A stretch of 64,000 bases of DNA, from contig OX419759.1 in the NCBI GenBank assembly GCA_948567375.1, forward strand, positions 1,775,303 to 1,839,302, written 5' to 3'. This DNA comes from Lunularia cruciata. Lineage: Eukaryota; Streptophyta; Marchantiopsida; Lunulariales; Lunulariaceae. Below, in pieces: positions 47,130 to 57,530 of this stretch. The number at the start of each line of letters is the position of its first letter. Within the stretch, counting starts at the first letter, position 1. A program made the position numbers and the translations under genes. A model generated the notes under the pieces. The model saw only the letters and a program-made list of their open reading frames with translations. It made no database searches and had not been told where the DNA came from.

Positions 47130-48180
47130 CTTAGCACCTCCGCTGATCGGTCTCCTCAAAATAGGAGCAGATGTCAACCTCTCCTTGAGCTCTACAAAAG
47201 CTCTCTCCTGCTCATCTCCCCAACACCACTCATGTGTAAGCTTGGTCATCTTTGTCAAGGCCTTGGCAATGGCACTAAATCCTCTAACATAGCAGCGATA
47301 GAAGTTTGCCAACCCAAGGAATGCTTGCACTCTACTCACATCCGTAGGCCGAGGAATACGTGCAATAGCCTCCACCTTGGTTTGTTGGACACCAAGTCCT
47401 CCGGGGTAGATAGTGTGACCCAAATACTCAACCTACTTGTGGAAGAACCTACACTTCCCAGGATGTAGTTTGAGTCCATGAGATCTCAACCTCTCAAACA
47501 CCTCCAACAACTGTCTCTCATGCTCCTCCACAGTAGTGCTATAAACCAAAATGTCATCAATATAGCACCGAGCAAAATCCAATCCAGCTAGGATCCTATC
47601 CATGACCCTCTGGAACTCAGCAGGAGCATTCTTCAACCCAAATGGTAAGAACCTCCACTGATATAACACATCCTTGCCGTGAGGATCAATAGCCCAAAAT
47701 GTTGTCTTGGACTTATCCTCCTCCCTGATTGGCAACTGATGATATCCCGCTCGAAGATCCAAAGTACTGAAGACCTTTGCATGCCCAATCGCATCAAAAA
47801 TCTCCTCCGGTGTAAGCATGGCATACCGATCAGCCCTGGTCTGTCGGTTGATAGGACGGTAATCTCCACACATCCGCCTATTTGTATAGTTGCCATGCAT
47901 ATCCTTCTTGGTTGGCATCACTATCGCTGATGCATACTCTCCATGTGAAATCTCCACCAAACCAGCCTCAAAAAGGTCACTACTTTGGCTCTGAATCAAT
48001 GTCCTCTCCATATCACTATATAGATAAGGACGTCGGAAAACTGGTGTGTCGCTAGCAGCTCAATCCGTATACTAGGTCCCTTCAGAGCACCCAAATCCTT
48101 CATATTGAAGGCAAAAAAACTCATGTGACTCCTCAAGAACCTCCAAACACTCCGTCTTTCCTCTCCAGTAAGCTTGGGTC
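47130..48180 (-). pseudogene. Reverse transcriptase and start of RNase H (copy 1)
   Basis: RT from about 48,180. A frameshift near 48,030 leads into an open 192-codon stretch (48,011-47,433) with CGDYRPIN, STLDLRAGYHQLPI, LPFGLKNAPAEFQ and the catalytic YIDD at 47,564-47,553. One TAG (47,435) separates it from the in-frame continuation VEYLGHTI...FLGLANFYR, which runs into RNase H. The end of the homologous sequence at about 47,130 is abrupt. RT copies element RNA into DNA. Confidence 0.88.
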
Positions 48181-48589
48181 CAAGATCTGGCTCTCAAGTA
48201 TCCTCTGTAACTGTAGTAGGAGTGGAAGACGTACTGATTTGCTGCTACACTGGGCCCTTGGGAGCAATAGTGTCATACTCCCGACCACTAGAGGTCCCAA
48301 CCTCTATGCGAAAAACTCCCTCCACTCTGGCTGCAAGCTCCACACGTCCTCTAGCTGCATCCCATGTGGACCAAGGGTGTAATCCAAGTAGCCCACGCTC
48401 ACCTGGATGGACTCCAAGTAGACCACTCTCCCTAGTAGCTACTGGATGTGTCCCAAGAATACCATGTCTACTCGGTCCATTGCCCCCAGCATGTGCCTGA
48501 ATCGTCTTGATAGGCACAAGGCTCACAAGTGTCCGAGTAGTGATGCCTATCAAGCGCATCCTATGCTGCTCTGCCAAGCCAAGGCTCAC

Positions 48590-49530
48590 AATCCAGGTCA
48601 AACAATTCAGGTCCATAGCCTGACCTAACACTTGACGCTTGGATGCCTCTGACACTACTGGAACAGCAGTAATACCGGTGCAAAAACCCATCGCCCGCTC
48701 TCTCTCATCTGCGTTGGGCTCCACCAACTGCTGTAACTGTGAGTCCCAAACAAGCCTAGGTCCTCCCTCTTGAAAAGCATGAGAGCCTGGGAAACTCATG
48801 AGTGTGAGAAATGCAGCTCTAGGTTGTCCAACTAGGTTCACCACTGCCATAGGTGACCTATCAACCACTACCACTGTCTGAGACTGACATCCAGCATCCA
48901 AGATATCATCAACAAGAATGTGGTCTAGTCGCTGAATCCCATCATAACTACGCTGTAGAACCTCTCTGGGTAAGAGGTTCGTCCACCAAAGACAAAGATG
49001 ATGAGCCCGTGATCCCACTCTGGCTGCATCTAACAATACAGCAGGTCCCATCCAAGAATGGACCTGATGTGTACTCGCCACCACTCTAGTGCAAGAATCA
49101 CCCATCAAAGGAACGTTCTCCAAAAGGTAAGCTGGAGAAACAGACTAATGAACCTGGAGATGTCATAGTATCTGTAACATCTCCCAAAACACACCAGAAT
49201 GAGGATCTTGAAGACCCAAACCGCGGCCCGCATGTGTATGTTCCTAACATGGCCATCCAAAAATCACCAAGTGAATAGGCCCATGTCTCTCTAGGTCATG
49301 CGCCCCTAGTAAGGAAATGTCTCCTGGTAAGGCCTTCTGGTAACCTCTGACTGCTGACATCGGTAATAACTTCGGATACCGATAAGCCAAGTGTGCCACA
49401 TGATGTAGAGAGACTCGCCTAGTAGTCTCATCTCTCTCTACATACAAGTACCTCTGTACTCATATACTCGCTTGTAACACCGCAGCTAGTCCGGTGCTGA
49501 TCCCACCAAACAACTCCAATAGATATATCC
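48590..49530 (-). pseudogene. C5-cytosine DNA methyltransferase domain inside the Ty3 pol
   Basis: One frame holds the motifs of a C5-MTase in canonical order: I, LELFGGISTGLAAVL (starts 49,519; AdoMet binding); II, RYLYVERDE (about 49,453); IV, FGWPC (Cys 49,249, the catalytic nucleophile) followed by a stop where Gln is expected; VI, ENVP (49,120; catalytic Glu); VIII, SRAH...WWTN (49,012-48,977); an 85-residue target-recognition segment; IX, ERERAMGFCTGIT (48,706-48,668); X, LGQAMDLN (48,628-48,605). The short target region and the SRAH...N motif VIII recall DNMT3-type enzymes. Stops within the domain are at 49,462 (TGA), 49,246 (TAG), 49,165 (TGA) and 49,147 (TAG); another is just upstream at 49,864. 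Catalytic residues are otherwise intact. It lies between protease and RT, in frame with the protease end. Function in the element is inferred. Confidence 0.9.
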
Positions 49531-49861
49531 CCTCTACTGGATACTGCCAAGCAATGAGTGTGGTATCCAGAGGTGTCAAAGCAATCACCTCTGGAGGCTC
49601 ATCCTCACACTCATCCCCTGATGGTACGAAGGCTCCACTCCAAGCCTGCTGCACCAACTGATCTGCATGTTGCTGCAATGCCTCCTCTAAACTCCACAAT
49701 GGAACATCCAAGGTGGATGGAACAATCCCACTCGTACTCCAAAGTCGAGTGATCTCCTCTGGTACTGGAGTATCCTTTGCATGGGCGTTCCCCTCCAACA
49801 AGTCACCAGGCCAAGTAACTGCACCGCTGAAAGCTAAAACTGATGCTGCCATGGTCCCAGA

Positions 49862-50757
49862 CTATAGTGAGCCAAGACGGCCACTACTGAAGCGTACTGG
49901 TAGGCAACATACCCGTCCCTCACCAGACTGCCAACCAGGTCTATAAGAGGTTGTCTCCTCCCAATAGTCAATGCTGAAACCCATAGGGTATAACACTGCT
50001 CCCCCAACTAGCACATCATATGACTTAGCTATCATTGCAATAGCCTGAGCTCTCACCACCAAGCTATCAGTCGGATGACCAGGCTGAACCTGGACAACGA
50101 GCTCTCCACGTGTGATGTACTATGTCAAACCACCACCAAGAGATGTCTGGATCTGAAATGGACACCTCTCCACATCGGTCTTCCGTAACTCCAGACCGAC
50201 AACTACAGCCTTCCCCAACTCCCCAACATAAGGAGCTGCGCACTAGAGTCTAACAAGACTCTTTGTGGTGTATAGACCTTCCCTGAAGGTCCCACCAAAC
50301 AAAAAATCCCCCTCTGGTTATCCAATAGGACAACACCAGGTGTAAACCGCGCTCTCTCAAAGGCCGGTCTAGCTGGCAACTCCTCCAGTCTAGCCGCTGC
50401 TGCTTGCCATAAACCACTGGTCGCTAAACGGATCCCATGCTCCTCAACCAAGTCAGCTCCACTACCAACCACCTCTGCTCTAGTAGTAGGAAATGCACCA
50501 TCCCTACTCTCACACAACGTGGCAGCCAACCAAAACACTTGGGCTAGTTCAACTCCCAATGTAAACATGTCACTGGCTGAAAATAAAGGATGCCGCATAA
50601 TCAGCTGAGCCGCCCCCAACATCATGCTAGACTCAGTCTGTGTAGTAGCAGGTGGTTGACTAGCAAGTACTCCATCAGGTACTCCATCACCACCTACCAC
50701 ACCTGCACTGGGACGTCTAGGAACCATGGATGTCATCTGTAATGCCTTAGATAGCAT
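49862..50757 (-). pseudogene. Gag C-terminal part and retropepsin-like protease (copy 1)
   Basis: 50,757-50,203 ends with VLLDSSAQLLMLG, where aspartic proteases have D-S/T-G (the Gly is Ser here, 50,253-50,236). A frameshift near 50,195 leads to CPFQIQTSLGG, a TAG at 50,122, and DVLVGGAVLYPMGF at about 49,990, the counterpart of the second conserved protease motif. The frame then passes into the DNMT region through a TAG at 49,864. The protease would cut the polyprotein. Confidence 0.72.
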
Positions 50758-50858
50758 GAAAGACTGGGGAAGTCTGACCTATCTCCCAACCTCTCCTCTC
50801 TGTAGGTCCAACTCCACTGATGCTCCTCTAGGCTCTGGAGCACGTACTGCACTCCTAG

Positions 50859-52484
50859 TCACTGCTGCAGATGCATCCACCTGTGCTGCTCCGCACATGA
50901 AGTCCAAAGCATCTCTATCACCAGCATATGAGGTGGAAGCATCAGCACCCAAATTTGATCTCCTCTGAGTAATAGCCATACTAGCCAATCTCTGCTCCAA
51001 CTGCTCAATCCGAGTAGCCATAGCTGTGTCAGAAGTAAGGACAGGTACTCACCCCTACTAGGTGTAGATCCTCTACCACCACCTCTACCACCTCGTCCTC
51101 CATGAACTGGAGCTCCTCTACTACCTGCCATAGCAGCCCTACCACTCCGTAACTCCGGGTGTAGGTCAAAACACCGGTCACTAGTGTGACCAAATTTGTG
51201 GCAGTGCTCACACTACCTCTGTGTTGGCTGTGATGCACCAGAGGTATCAGGTCCGCTGCCCTGAGTACACTCTCTCCTATGGTGAGGTCCACCACAAGTC
51301 CAACAAGCAACACCACCACTCATTGGCTGTTGCTGACCCAAAAATGAGGGTAAGGGTCTAACTCCACTAGGCCCTCCACTCGCTCCATAGGATTTGGGCT
51401 GTCCACCCTGTCCTCGAAAACCAACTGGGCATGGTGCACTTTGCTGCACTCTAGAAGAAGTCACAACCGTGGATGAGGTCTCTCTACCAAATCCAGCTGT
51501 CACCACTCTCTCCTCCACCATGTTGAGCTCAATACGCTCAGCCAAACCAAAGACTACTGCCAAAGTGGGCGAAGTAGCCTGCAACAACATAGCATCACAA
51601 ACTCTACATTGCAACTCCCTGTCCAATATCCCATACCAAAACTGGATTGCCTGGGCCTCAGTAACTCCTTGGGTGAAACTGATCAACCACCTCATGCGAG
51701 TATATGCCTTGCGTAGGCTCTCTCCAGCCTTCCACTGGAACTCTTGCAAGCTCCTTAGCTTGTCAGTCCGCACTCCCTAGTAGTTTTGCCTCAAACATAG
51801 GAAGAACTCCACCATGGGGTTAAACCCAGGTACCACATCACCTCCTGCAGCAGTACCTCCACTCGTAGTAGCACTATCTCCAGCTAGTGCACCTCCACTA
51901 GCTCCACCAACACTACTCGAGCTAGAACTCGTGGGTACAGCCGATCTACTCTTGGCCACCGAGCTTGAAGTAATGGAGATGTAGTGTGGAGACCAATATT
52001 GTCTCCATAACTCAATCTCCTCCAAATGAGCTCTCTTGAACTCATGGTAGTCATCCATTGGCGGACCCTCCAGATGCTGGAACAACCCCTTCCATGCCAT
52101 GAAGGGTGTGAACAAAGTCGGGTTCCGCATCTGCTGCAGATCACACCAACTATCAAACTCCTGGATGAAGTCATCCAACTCAATGGTACCCATTGTACCA
52201 GAGTAACGCCTAGGGCCTTTGGAGGCCCCATAAATCTCGTCCATGTCCCACAACAACGGTGCGGACACACCAAGTGCACTCTCAACTGAATCAGCTCCTA
52301 TGTCGAACTCCAACTCAGAGTCAATCTCCTCCCTCACTGGGACCTGAGATACAAGCTGATATTGAGCACCACTCCGAGTAAACCCATTGTGTACTGTAGG
52401 GCTAACTCCTCTGGAATCTCCAAAGAACTCCGTCGTGACCACGTAACTGCAACAGCAAACCCAAACCACCAACTGCAACCGCAA
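50859..52484 (-). pseudogene. Gag with two zinc knuckles (copy 1)
   Basis: Frame from 52,484 with TAG at 51,779 and TAG at 51,215. Gag core includes DDFIQEFDSWCDLQ, FMAWKGLFQHLEG and FQWKAGESLRKAYTRM. The first zinc knuckle is CWTCGGPHHRREC (51,305-51,267). The second, CEHCHKFGHTSDRC (51,212-51,171), is a perfect C-x2-C-x4-H-x4-C. A Gly/Arg-rich stretch follows, then a frameshift near 51,060. Gag would package element RNA. Confidence 0.8.
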
Positions 52485-52832
52485 GTCGCAACCGCAAGTG
52501 CCCCACCAAGTGCCAACACCAATTAGACACCACCCACTAATGTAACTCTAACCGAGATAACTACACTAGGGGAAAGGCAACCTGTAACCTACCATCATAA
52601 CACGCATTCTCACGGTCTGCAGGTCATCACTTCCTGCCTCACCGGAGAGAAACAAAGGTAGTCTGACTGGTCATCACTCCAGCCTCACCACCGAGAGCAC
52701 ACCAGGGCACCAACGCTTATAAATCAGGGCACCTCACACAAACATGGTGCACAAACAGGAAGCAGAGAATGGAGGGGATCCAATCACAAGAAATCTAAAT
52801 GAAAACCCTCCATCTCATAACACAACACGGGA

Positions 52833-52847
52833 CTGACTCTGCCACCA
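52833..52847 (-). promoter_or_regulatory. Primer-binding-site-like sequence of copy 1
   Basis: On the minus strand TGGTGGCAGAGTCAG, at the place expected just inside the 5' LTR. It resembles an initiator tRNA-Met PBS with two central changes; another tRNA primer is possible. Confidence 0.5.
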
Positions 52848-52849
52848 TT

Positions 52850-54180
52850 TGGCATTTGACATAAGAGCAATTTGTATCTAAGTCCTAAGCTACCAGGATC
52901 ACCAAGAATGGGATCAAACTGCCTCTCTTAGCCAAAGTTACATGTGTATAGATAACAGTGGCGCAGTCACTAGGACAACAAGTGAGGGTGGACCAGTTGG
53001 CTAGGGCACCAGTCTAGTAACAAGAGATCTAGGGGTCAAACCCTGTTGCACACAATCTAGCAAGAAAGGCAGATTTTGCCAACCAATGACCAAGATCTAG
53101 TCTAAACTAGCTAGCCTCACGCCAGCAAGTTGGCTTGCTGGCCCTTCTAGGCCTTCGTAGCCTCTCATAGCCCACAACCCTATGCCTCGAAGCCTCTAGA
53201 CGCCGAAATTCAGCCAAATGAGGCCTTTCTTGTTGCCACTTCGAATCTCCTCCAAAATTGGCAAAACTTCTCCAAATCTGTGAAACTCCTCCAAACTAGC
53301 AAAACTTCTCCAAATCTGGCCAAACAGCAAAACTCCTCCAATTCTGGCCCAAAATCTGATGTAAATCTGACGTAAACCCTAAAGATGGATGTCCGCCAAA
53401 TCCCCCACTAACTTTCCACTCGAGCCAAATTGACAAAACGGGTTTTTCCAAATCACAATTTCATGAGAAGAGCTTCCCAACTCCACCTTCAATTTGACTT
53501 TCTGAGCCCAACTCGCAGCAAATTGGTCCTACCTTCACCTCTTGAGCTCAAAATCACAACACTGCTCAAAAATTGCTCCTTCTTTGCTCGAAATTTGGCC
53601 AACGCTTCCGCACACCATCCGCCTAACTGCCAAATCTGCATCAACTGAACGAGCTTCTGCACACTAGGGAAACACAGAACTTGAATCGAGCTACCACGAT
53701 CCACCGAGCTTGGAGATACCACCAACACTCAACATTCCTGCACCCGATTTCCCCCTGATTTCACTTCTCTGATATAATCAGATTGCTTAACACTTTCAAC
53801 TCAACTCAACTCAGATCAGTACTTGATCTGTCACTCTATAAATTGCCAACAATTGGGCACTGATTACAATCAAGCCACACCCACTCAAGCATAGAGAATC
53901 CAGGTGACGCTAGCCGGCCTCTGTCCACCATAGCCAGGAACTTGAAGGCTCAACATCAGAGAAGTGAGCTCTCTGGAGCTCACTTCAAAACTATACCCCC
54001 CTGGACTCGAGCTAGCATTGGAACCCTAATGGTCCCGCTGACGGCACACTCGACGGTGCGGACGGTGCAAAGTGATGGTGGGCCCCATCGTGAAGTCAGT
54101 ACCCTGAACACCAAATCAGACTGTCGGAAAGTAGTCCTTGAGAAATTACTAGAATAACTCTAACTACTATCACTGGAACT
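52850..54180 (-). repeat. Probable 5' LTR of copy 1
   Basis: Between the PBS-like site and ordinary flank lies about 1.3 kb without coding potential, with a TATA-like stretch on the minus strand near 53,835. The inner end is probably at TGGCATTTGACA (plus 52,850). The outer end is not resolved because no second LTR is available. An inner alternative border is 53,851. Confidence 0.45.
52983..53055 (+). repeat. tRNA-like sequence (tRNA-Thr(AGT)-like), possible SINE head
   Basis: CCAGTTGGCTAGGGCACC resembles a tRNA D-arm/A box, CTAGTAA has the shape of an anticodon loop with AGT, and GGGGTCAAACCCT resembles a T-arm/B box, all at tRNA-like spacing. Stem pairing is poor, so it is not a working tRNA gene. 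It lies in the presumed LTR on the opposite strand. Confidence 0.35.
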
Positions 54181-56060
54181 CCAGTGTCCGAGCAGCTAGA
54201 TGCGGAACTACAAATGGCATGACAAAGTGGATCGGAGAACATGAATAGTTTGACTCAGAATATAATTTATCAAATTTCAGTTTGATATATCTAGTTTTGC
54301 TTTGATTATTTCAGTCAAAACTCATTTCAACTTGCTCACGGGACTAGTGTATTTTCTCTTTTAAGTCAACAATATTCTTGCTATCTAAGTATGGGTTGGA
54401 GTACATCCTATTAGTCGTGTATTAACAGCCTATTGCATGTGAATCTTGTTTTAGTCCACATATAAAGCTTCTACCAAAGGAATGGTAGAGTATCCAAAGT
54501 TCAGAAGAAGAGAATCAAACTGCATAGCTCGAGTTACATCAATCTAGCAAATTGTGGTACAATCGACCCATCAAACTCAATTGTATCACACTCTAGACCT
54601 CTCATTCGAGATACTCCACTGACGGGAGTATATAATTTTCACATTTTAATTTCCCATTGCCTTCCTTTTGCTATGCAACCCCTGTCCATAGATCTATTTT
54701 CTGTGATCCTTCTAACCTTTCTATGGCTATGAGATCTCTCTCCATATTTTTATTTGTTTCAATATTTCCGTGACCTTTTCATGGTTCGTACTTATAACGT
54801 AAAACAGTTTTAGAAAGATGGGAAAGTGAATTAAGAGAATAAAAACCTGATTACTCTTAACACATAATCTTGGTTTTAAAAATAATGCTCTAGTCATGTG
54901 TGTTAACCACACGCAGTTAGCCCCACAGATTGATTGAACTAGCCTTGCACGAAAACAATATCACCATATTAACTCTGTTGTGAGATAAAATCATTCCGAT
55001 CGTCCTGTCCCTCCACGATCAAGGTTACGTTAGGGGAAAGTAATAATAGGAACAGCTCCGATTTTAGAACGTGGACCTCGAATTATTGCAAGCAGAATCC
55101 TCATTTCACGTTGCTCCCTTCAGCTGAATACAGACAGAAGAATAGGGGAGACACATTAGGGGGTTTCAAATTAGAGATCGATTTACACGGCGTAAGATTT
55201 TGTTAAAAGTTGTACGATAATGAAAGCCTCGTGAATTTTCAGTTCTTAAAATTTTCCGAGTAGATTACGGTATCTACTCCAAAGAGGATTACCATTGTCA
55301 GTTCTTAAAATTTCTCGAACGCATTACGGTCTCTATTCCAAAGAGGAGATATTAAATGAATTAACTATCAAATTGATACTGGGCCTGTGCCTGTGGGGAG
55401 GAAAATGTCGATGATAAACGCGGACAAGAGAAGGCCTTATTTAATACCTCTCCATAAACTTTTACAAAATGTCCATAAAAGTGTGTCCATAAAATTTTAC
55501 GAGATGTCCATAGCCCGGGGTCACGAGAATTTACGGATTCCCGCATTTTACCTGTAATAATCCATAAATTTCTTTACGGACCCCCTAGTGCATTGGTCGT
55601 GTCAAATACCTCCTGCGTAGCGCGAAAGCTTGGGGTCCTTGCATGTGGGGAAACCTTCAAATCTTCAAGCGCTGCATGAGGAAACAAGAACTATTCCCAA
55701 CATCTTCGGCCACTAGATTGCAGGTTAGGATTGTTGCGGATAACATCGTTTGTGTTCACTATTGATTTCTTATCAGAACATGGGAATTTTCTCTGCAGGG
55801 AACACTCTAACAATAAACACCAAAATCGCAGAATTTTCACTCTCCAGGGATCATGCTGCGACCGGGACTCCTAAATCTTCTCCCGAACCATCGCAAGCGC
55901 TCGAGAAGTTTAGAAACTTGTGCTATCGTGCCAGTGAGAACCTGGAGCTCCACATGCACGACAGCATAACTTTCTGAGCAATAACAGGATGCAGTTGACA
56001 GTCTGCGACCTCATAGTCCGATTGATGTTCAGCGAGCTGGAGGTTGAAGGAGCTGAATGG
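54181..56060. other. Intergenic; 59-bp direct repeat
   Basis: No gene recognised. CAGTTCTTAAAATTT begins a 59-bp unit at 55,240 and again at 55,299 (about 80% match, both ending near CCAAAGAGG). The last few hundred bases are the promoter of the STIG1-like gene. Confidence 0.5.
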
Positions 56061-56062
56061 AC

Positions 56063-56070
56063 TATAAATT
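56063..56070 (+). promoter_or_regulatory. TATA box of the STIG1-like gene
   Basis: TATAAATT lies 177 bp upstream of the chosen ATG (56240). The predicted 5' UTR is about 145 nt. Confidence 0.55.
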
Positions 56071-56239
56071 GAGGTTGACCGCGTGTTTCCAAATCAAATC
56101 AGCCTGACTATCTATCCTAGTAGTGCATTCCAGAGCTAAGCCCTCAGACAGGAATGTCGACAAGTATCCACCATTTGACTTAGAGCATCGACGCATTTAT
56201 TTGCTGAAACTCGGTGCACAAGACATTTACTATCTGACT

Positions 56240-56722
56240 ATGGCGTTCACATCTCCTATGGTTTTGCAGGCTTTGCTTTTCGTTCTGGTTGCAGCATTTT
56301 ATGCTAATCAAGTCGCTGGTGTGGATGATTTCAAACAGCGATCTTCATTCGTAAGCATGCACTTATCGGATAGCAGCAGATCTCCTTGGCTATCTTGCCA
56401 GAAGAATGCGGCAATCTGCAAAGATAAGGCGAAGAACCCCTTTGGCGGAGATACTTGTTGTGGAAAAAGAATCTGCCGTGACTTGCAGTATGATAACCAG
56501 AATTGTGGAGCTTGCGGCCGGTATTGCACATATGGAAAAGTATGCTGCAACGGTCAATGCACCAACATCAACCAAGATAAACTGAACTGCGGGAAATGTG
56601 GTACTGAGTGCCCCGCTAACAATGTCTGCACATATGGGATGTGTGGATATGCTGGAGAGGATGAGGATGAGGAGAAGAACCGAGGAAAATTCAGGCTCTT
56701 GGGCAGGAACGGTAAGAACTAG
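56240..56722 (+). CDS. STIG1-like cysteine-rich secreted protein
   Basis: 160 residues, single exon, no breaks. I start at ATG 56240 (MAFTSPMVLQ) rather than further upstream because it is followed at once by a typical signal peptide (hydrophobic ALLFVLVAAF, cleavage probably after VAG near residue 27), and because the pseudogene at 38,781 starts at the same point. Residues 53-135 hold 16 cysteines in the STIG1 pattern, including TCCGK, NCGACG, CCNGQC and NCGKCGTEC. An acidic EDEDEE stretch and a basic tail follow. STIG1-family proteins are extracellular peptides; in flowering plants they act in stigma exudate and pollen-tube signalling. In a plant without stigmas another secreted role is likely. 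The gene looks intact and probably expressed. Confidence 0.92.
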   Translation: MAFTSPMVLQALLFVLVAAFYANQVAGVDDFKQRSSFVSMHLSDSSRSPWLSCQKNAAICKDKAKNPFGGDTCCGKRICRDLQYDNQNCGACGRYCTYGKVCCNGQCTNINQDKLNCGKCGTECPANNVCTYGMCGYAGEDEDEEKNRGKFRLLGRNGKN

Positions 56723-56960
56723 TAGCGCCGATATTGAGAGGGCTTAATCTTCCTCGACATGTAGCAGAAACAGGAGTTCTGCCGAAGAGATGGAGGACTA
56801 ACTTTTTCCTGCCATTAACAATCGTAACGTGGATCACATTGTTCCACATGTTGTATGAGAGGATGGAAGCATCAACAGTTGGCAAGTTTTGGAAACACAG
56901 ATGCAGACCTATTCTAACATTGTTTTGTGAACCTTAACCTCTTTCATCGTAGTTACTTTG

Positions 56961-57530
56961 ACTAGCCAGATAGAAACGATGGTCTCGAGCGAGAAGAAGC
57001 GCTGCTGGACTCGAACACCAGCATCAGCGCTCGCCTGCAAGAGTAAACTGTAAACTTTATGTTCGTTTGCTGAGCATGAATATTCTAACTAGCCGGATAG
57101 AATTCAATTGGAGCAGGAAGAAGTGCTGCTGAACAGCGTCTAGGCACTCGCCTGGAAGAGTAGCTAGCGAGTCGGTGGACTTCCAAGGTTCAAGTACGTT
57201 TGCTGATCAGGAATACTCCTTGGATCAGTTTACGTTCATGAATTTGTTGACGATCCGATTCAACGTAAAAAGCTGTGCCCCCTTGGCATCTAGGATTGTA
57301 GATGGTGTAGACCTAAGTAGCTTACGGTTTCGAAGCAGAGATGTGTTCACTACATCCGCACCGGAACCTTTCGACATAAGGAGCAACGCCCCATTGGTAT
57401 TTCGGCAGAACTGTAACATGAGTTTAAGCGGTCACGAAGCAGAGATGTGTGCACTGCATCCGCCCCAGAACGTGATTGCGTTGAACCATTGTAAGATCGA
57501 AGCTGGAGAGCCCTTCCGAGCTGGGTAGAC
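56961..57530 (+). repeat. STIG1 3'-flank repeat family, copy at 57 kb
   Basis: Two tandem units of about 127 bp (starts 56,961 and 57,088; ACTAGCC...GATAGAA and GAAGAAGTGCTGCTGAAC), then a block with two internal copies of CGAAGCAGAGATGTGT (about 57,330 and 57,437). Shared with 39.5 and 41.9 kb. The 117-codon open frame at 57,175-57,528 runs across this repeat and has no known domain, so I do not call it a gene. Confidence 0.75.

Larger units (their letters stand above)
47130..54180 (-). mobile_element. Ty3/gypsy element of the DNMT/PHD family, copy 1
   Basis: Reads right to left: LTR (about 54,180-52,850), PBS-like site 52,847-52,833, Gag (52,484-50,859), protease (about 50,300-49,970), DNA methyltransferase (49,530-48,590), RT and start of RNase H (48,180-47,130). 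It is cut off inside RNase H at about 47,130, so integrase and the 3' LTR are missing. Long parts keep one frame: 52,484-51,131 in one, and 50,122-48,245 in another. Only about three frameshifts and roughly ten in-frame stops were seen. That makes it the best preserved of the large elements in coding terms. Confidence 0.85.

Noticed and set aside
48245-48600. The Gly/Arg/His-rich stretch after DNMT motif X as a separate protein
   Set aside because: It is the in-frame linker between the methyltransferase and the RT, not an independent gene.
57175-57528. 117-codon plus-strand open frame after the STIG1 gene
   Set aside because: It spans the duplicated 3'-flank block; the sister copies at 39.8 and 42.2 kb are not open in that frame.
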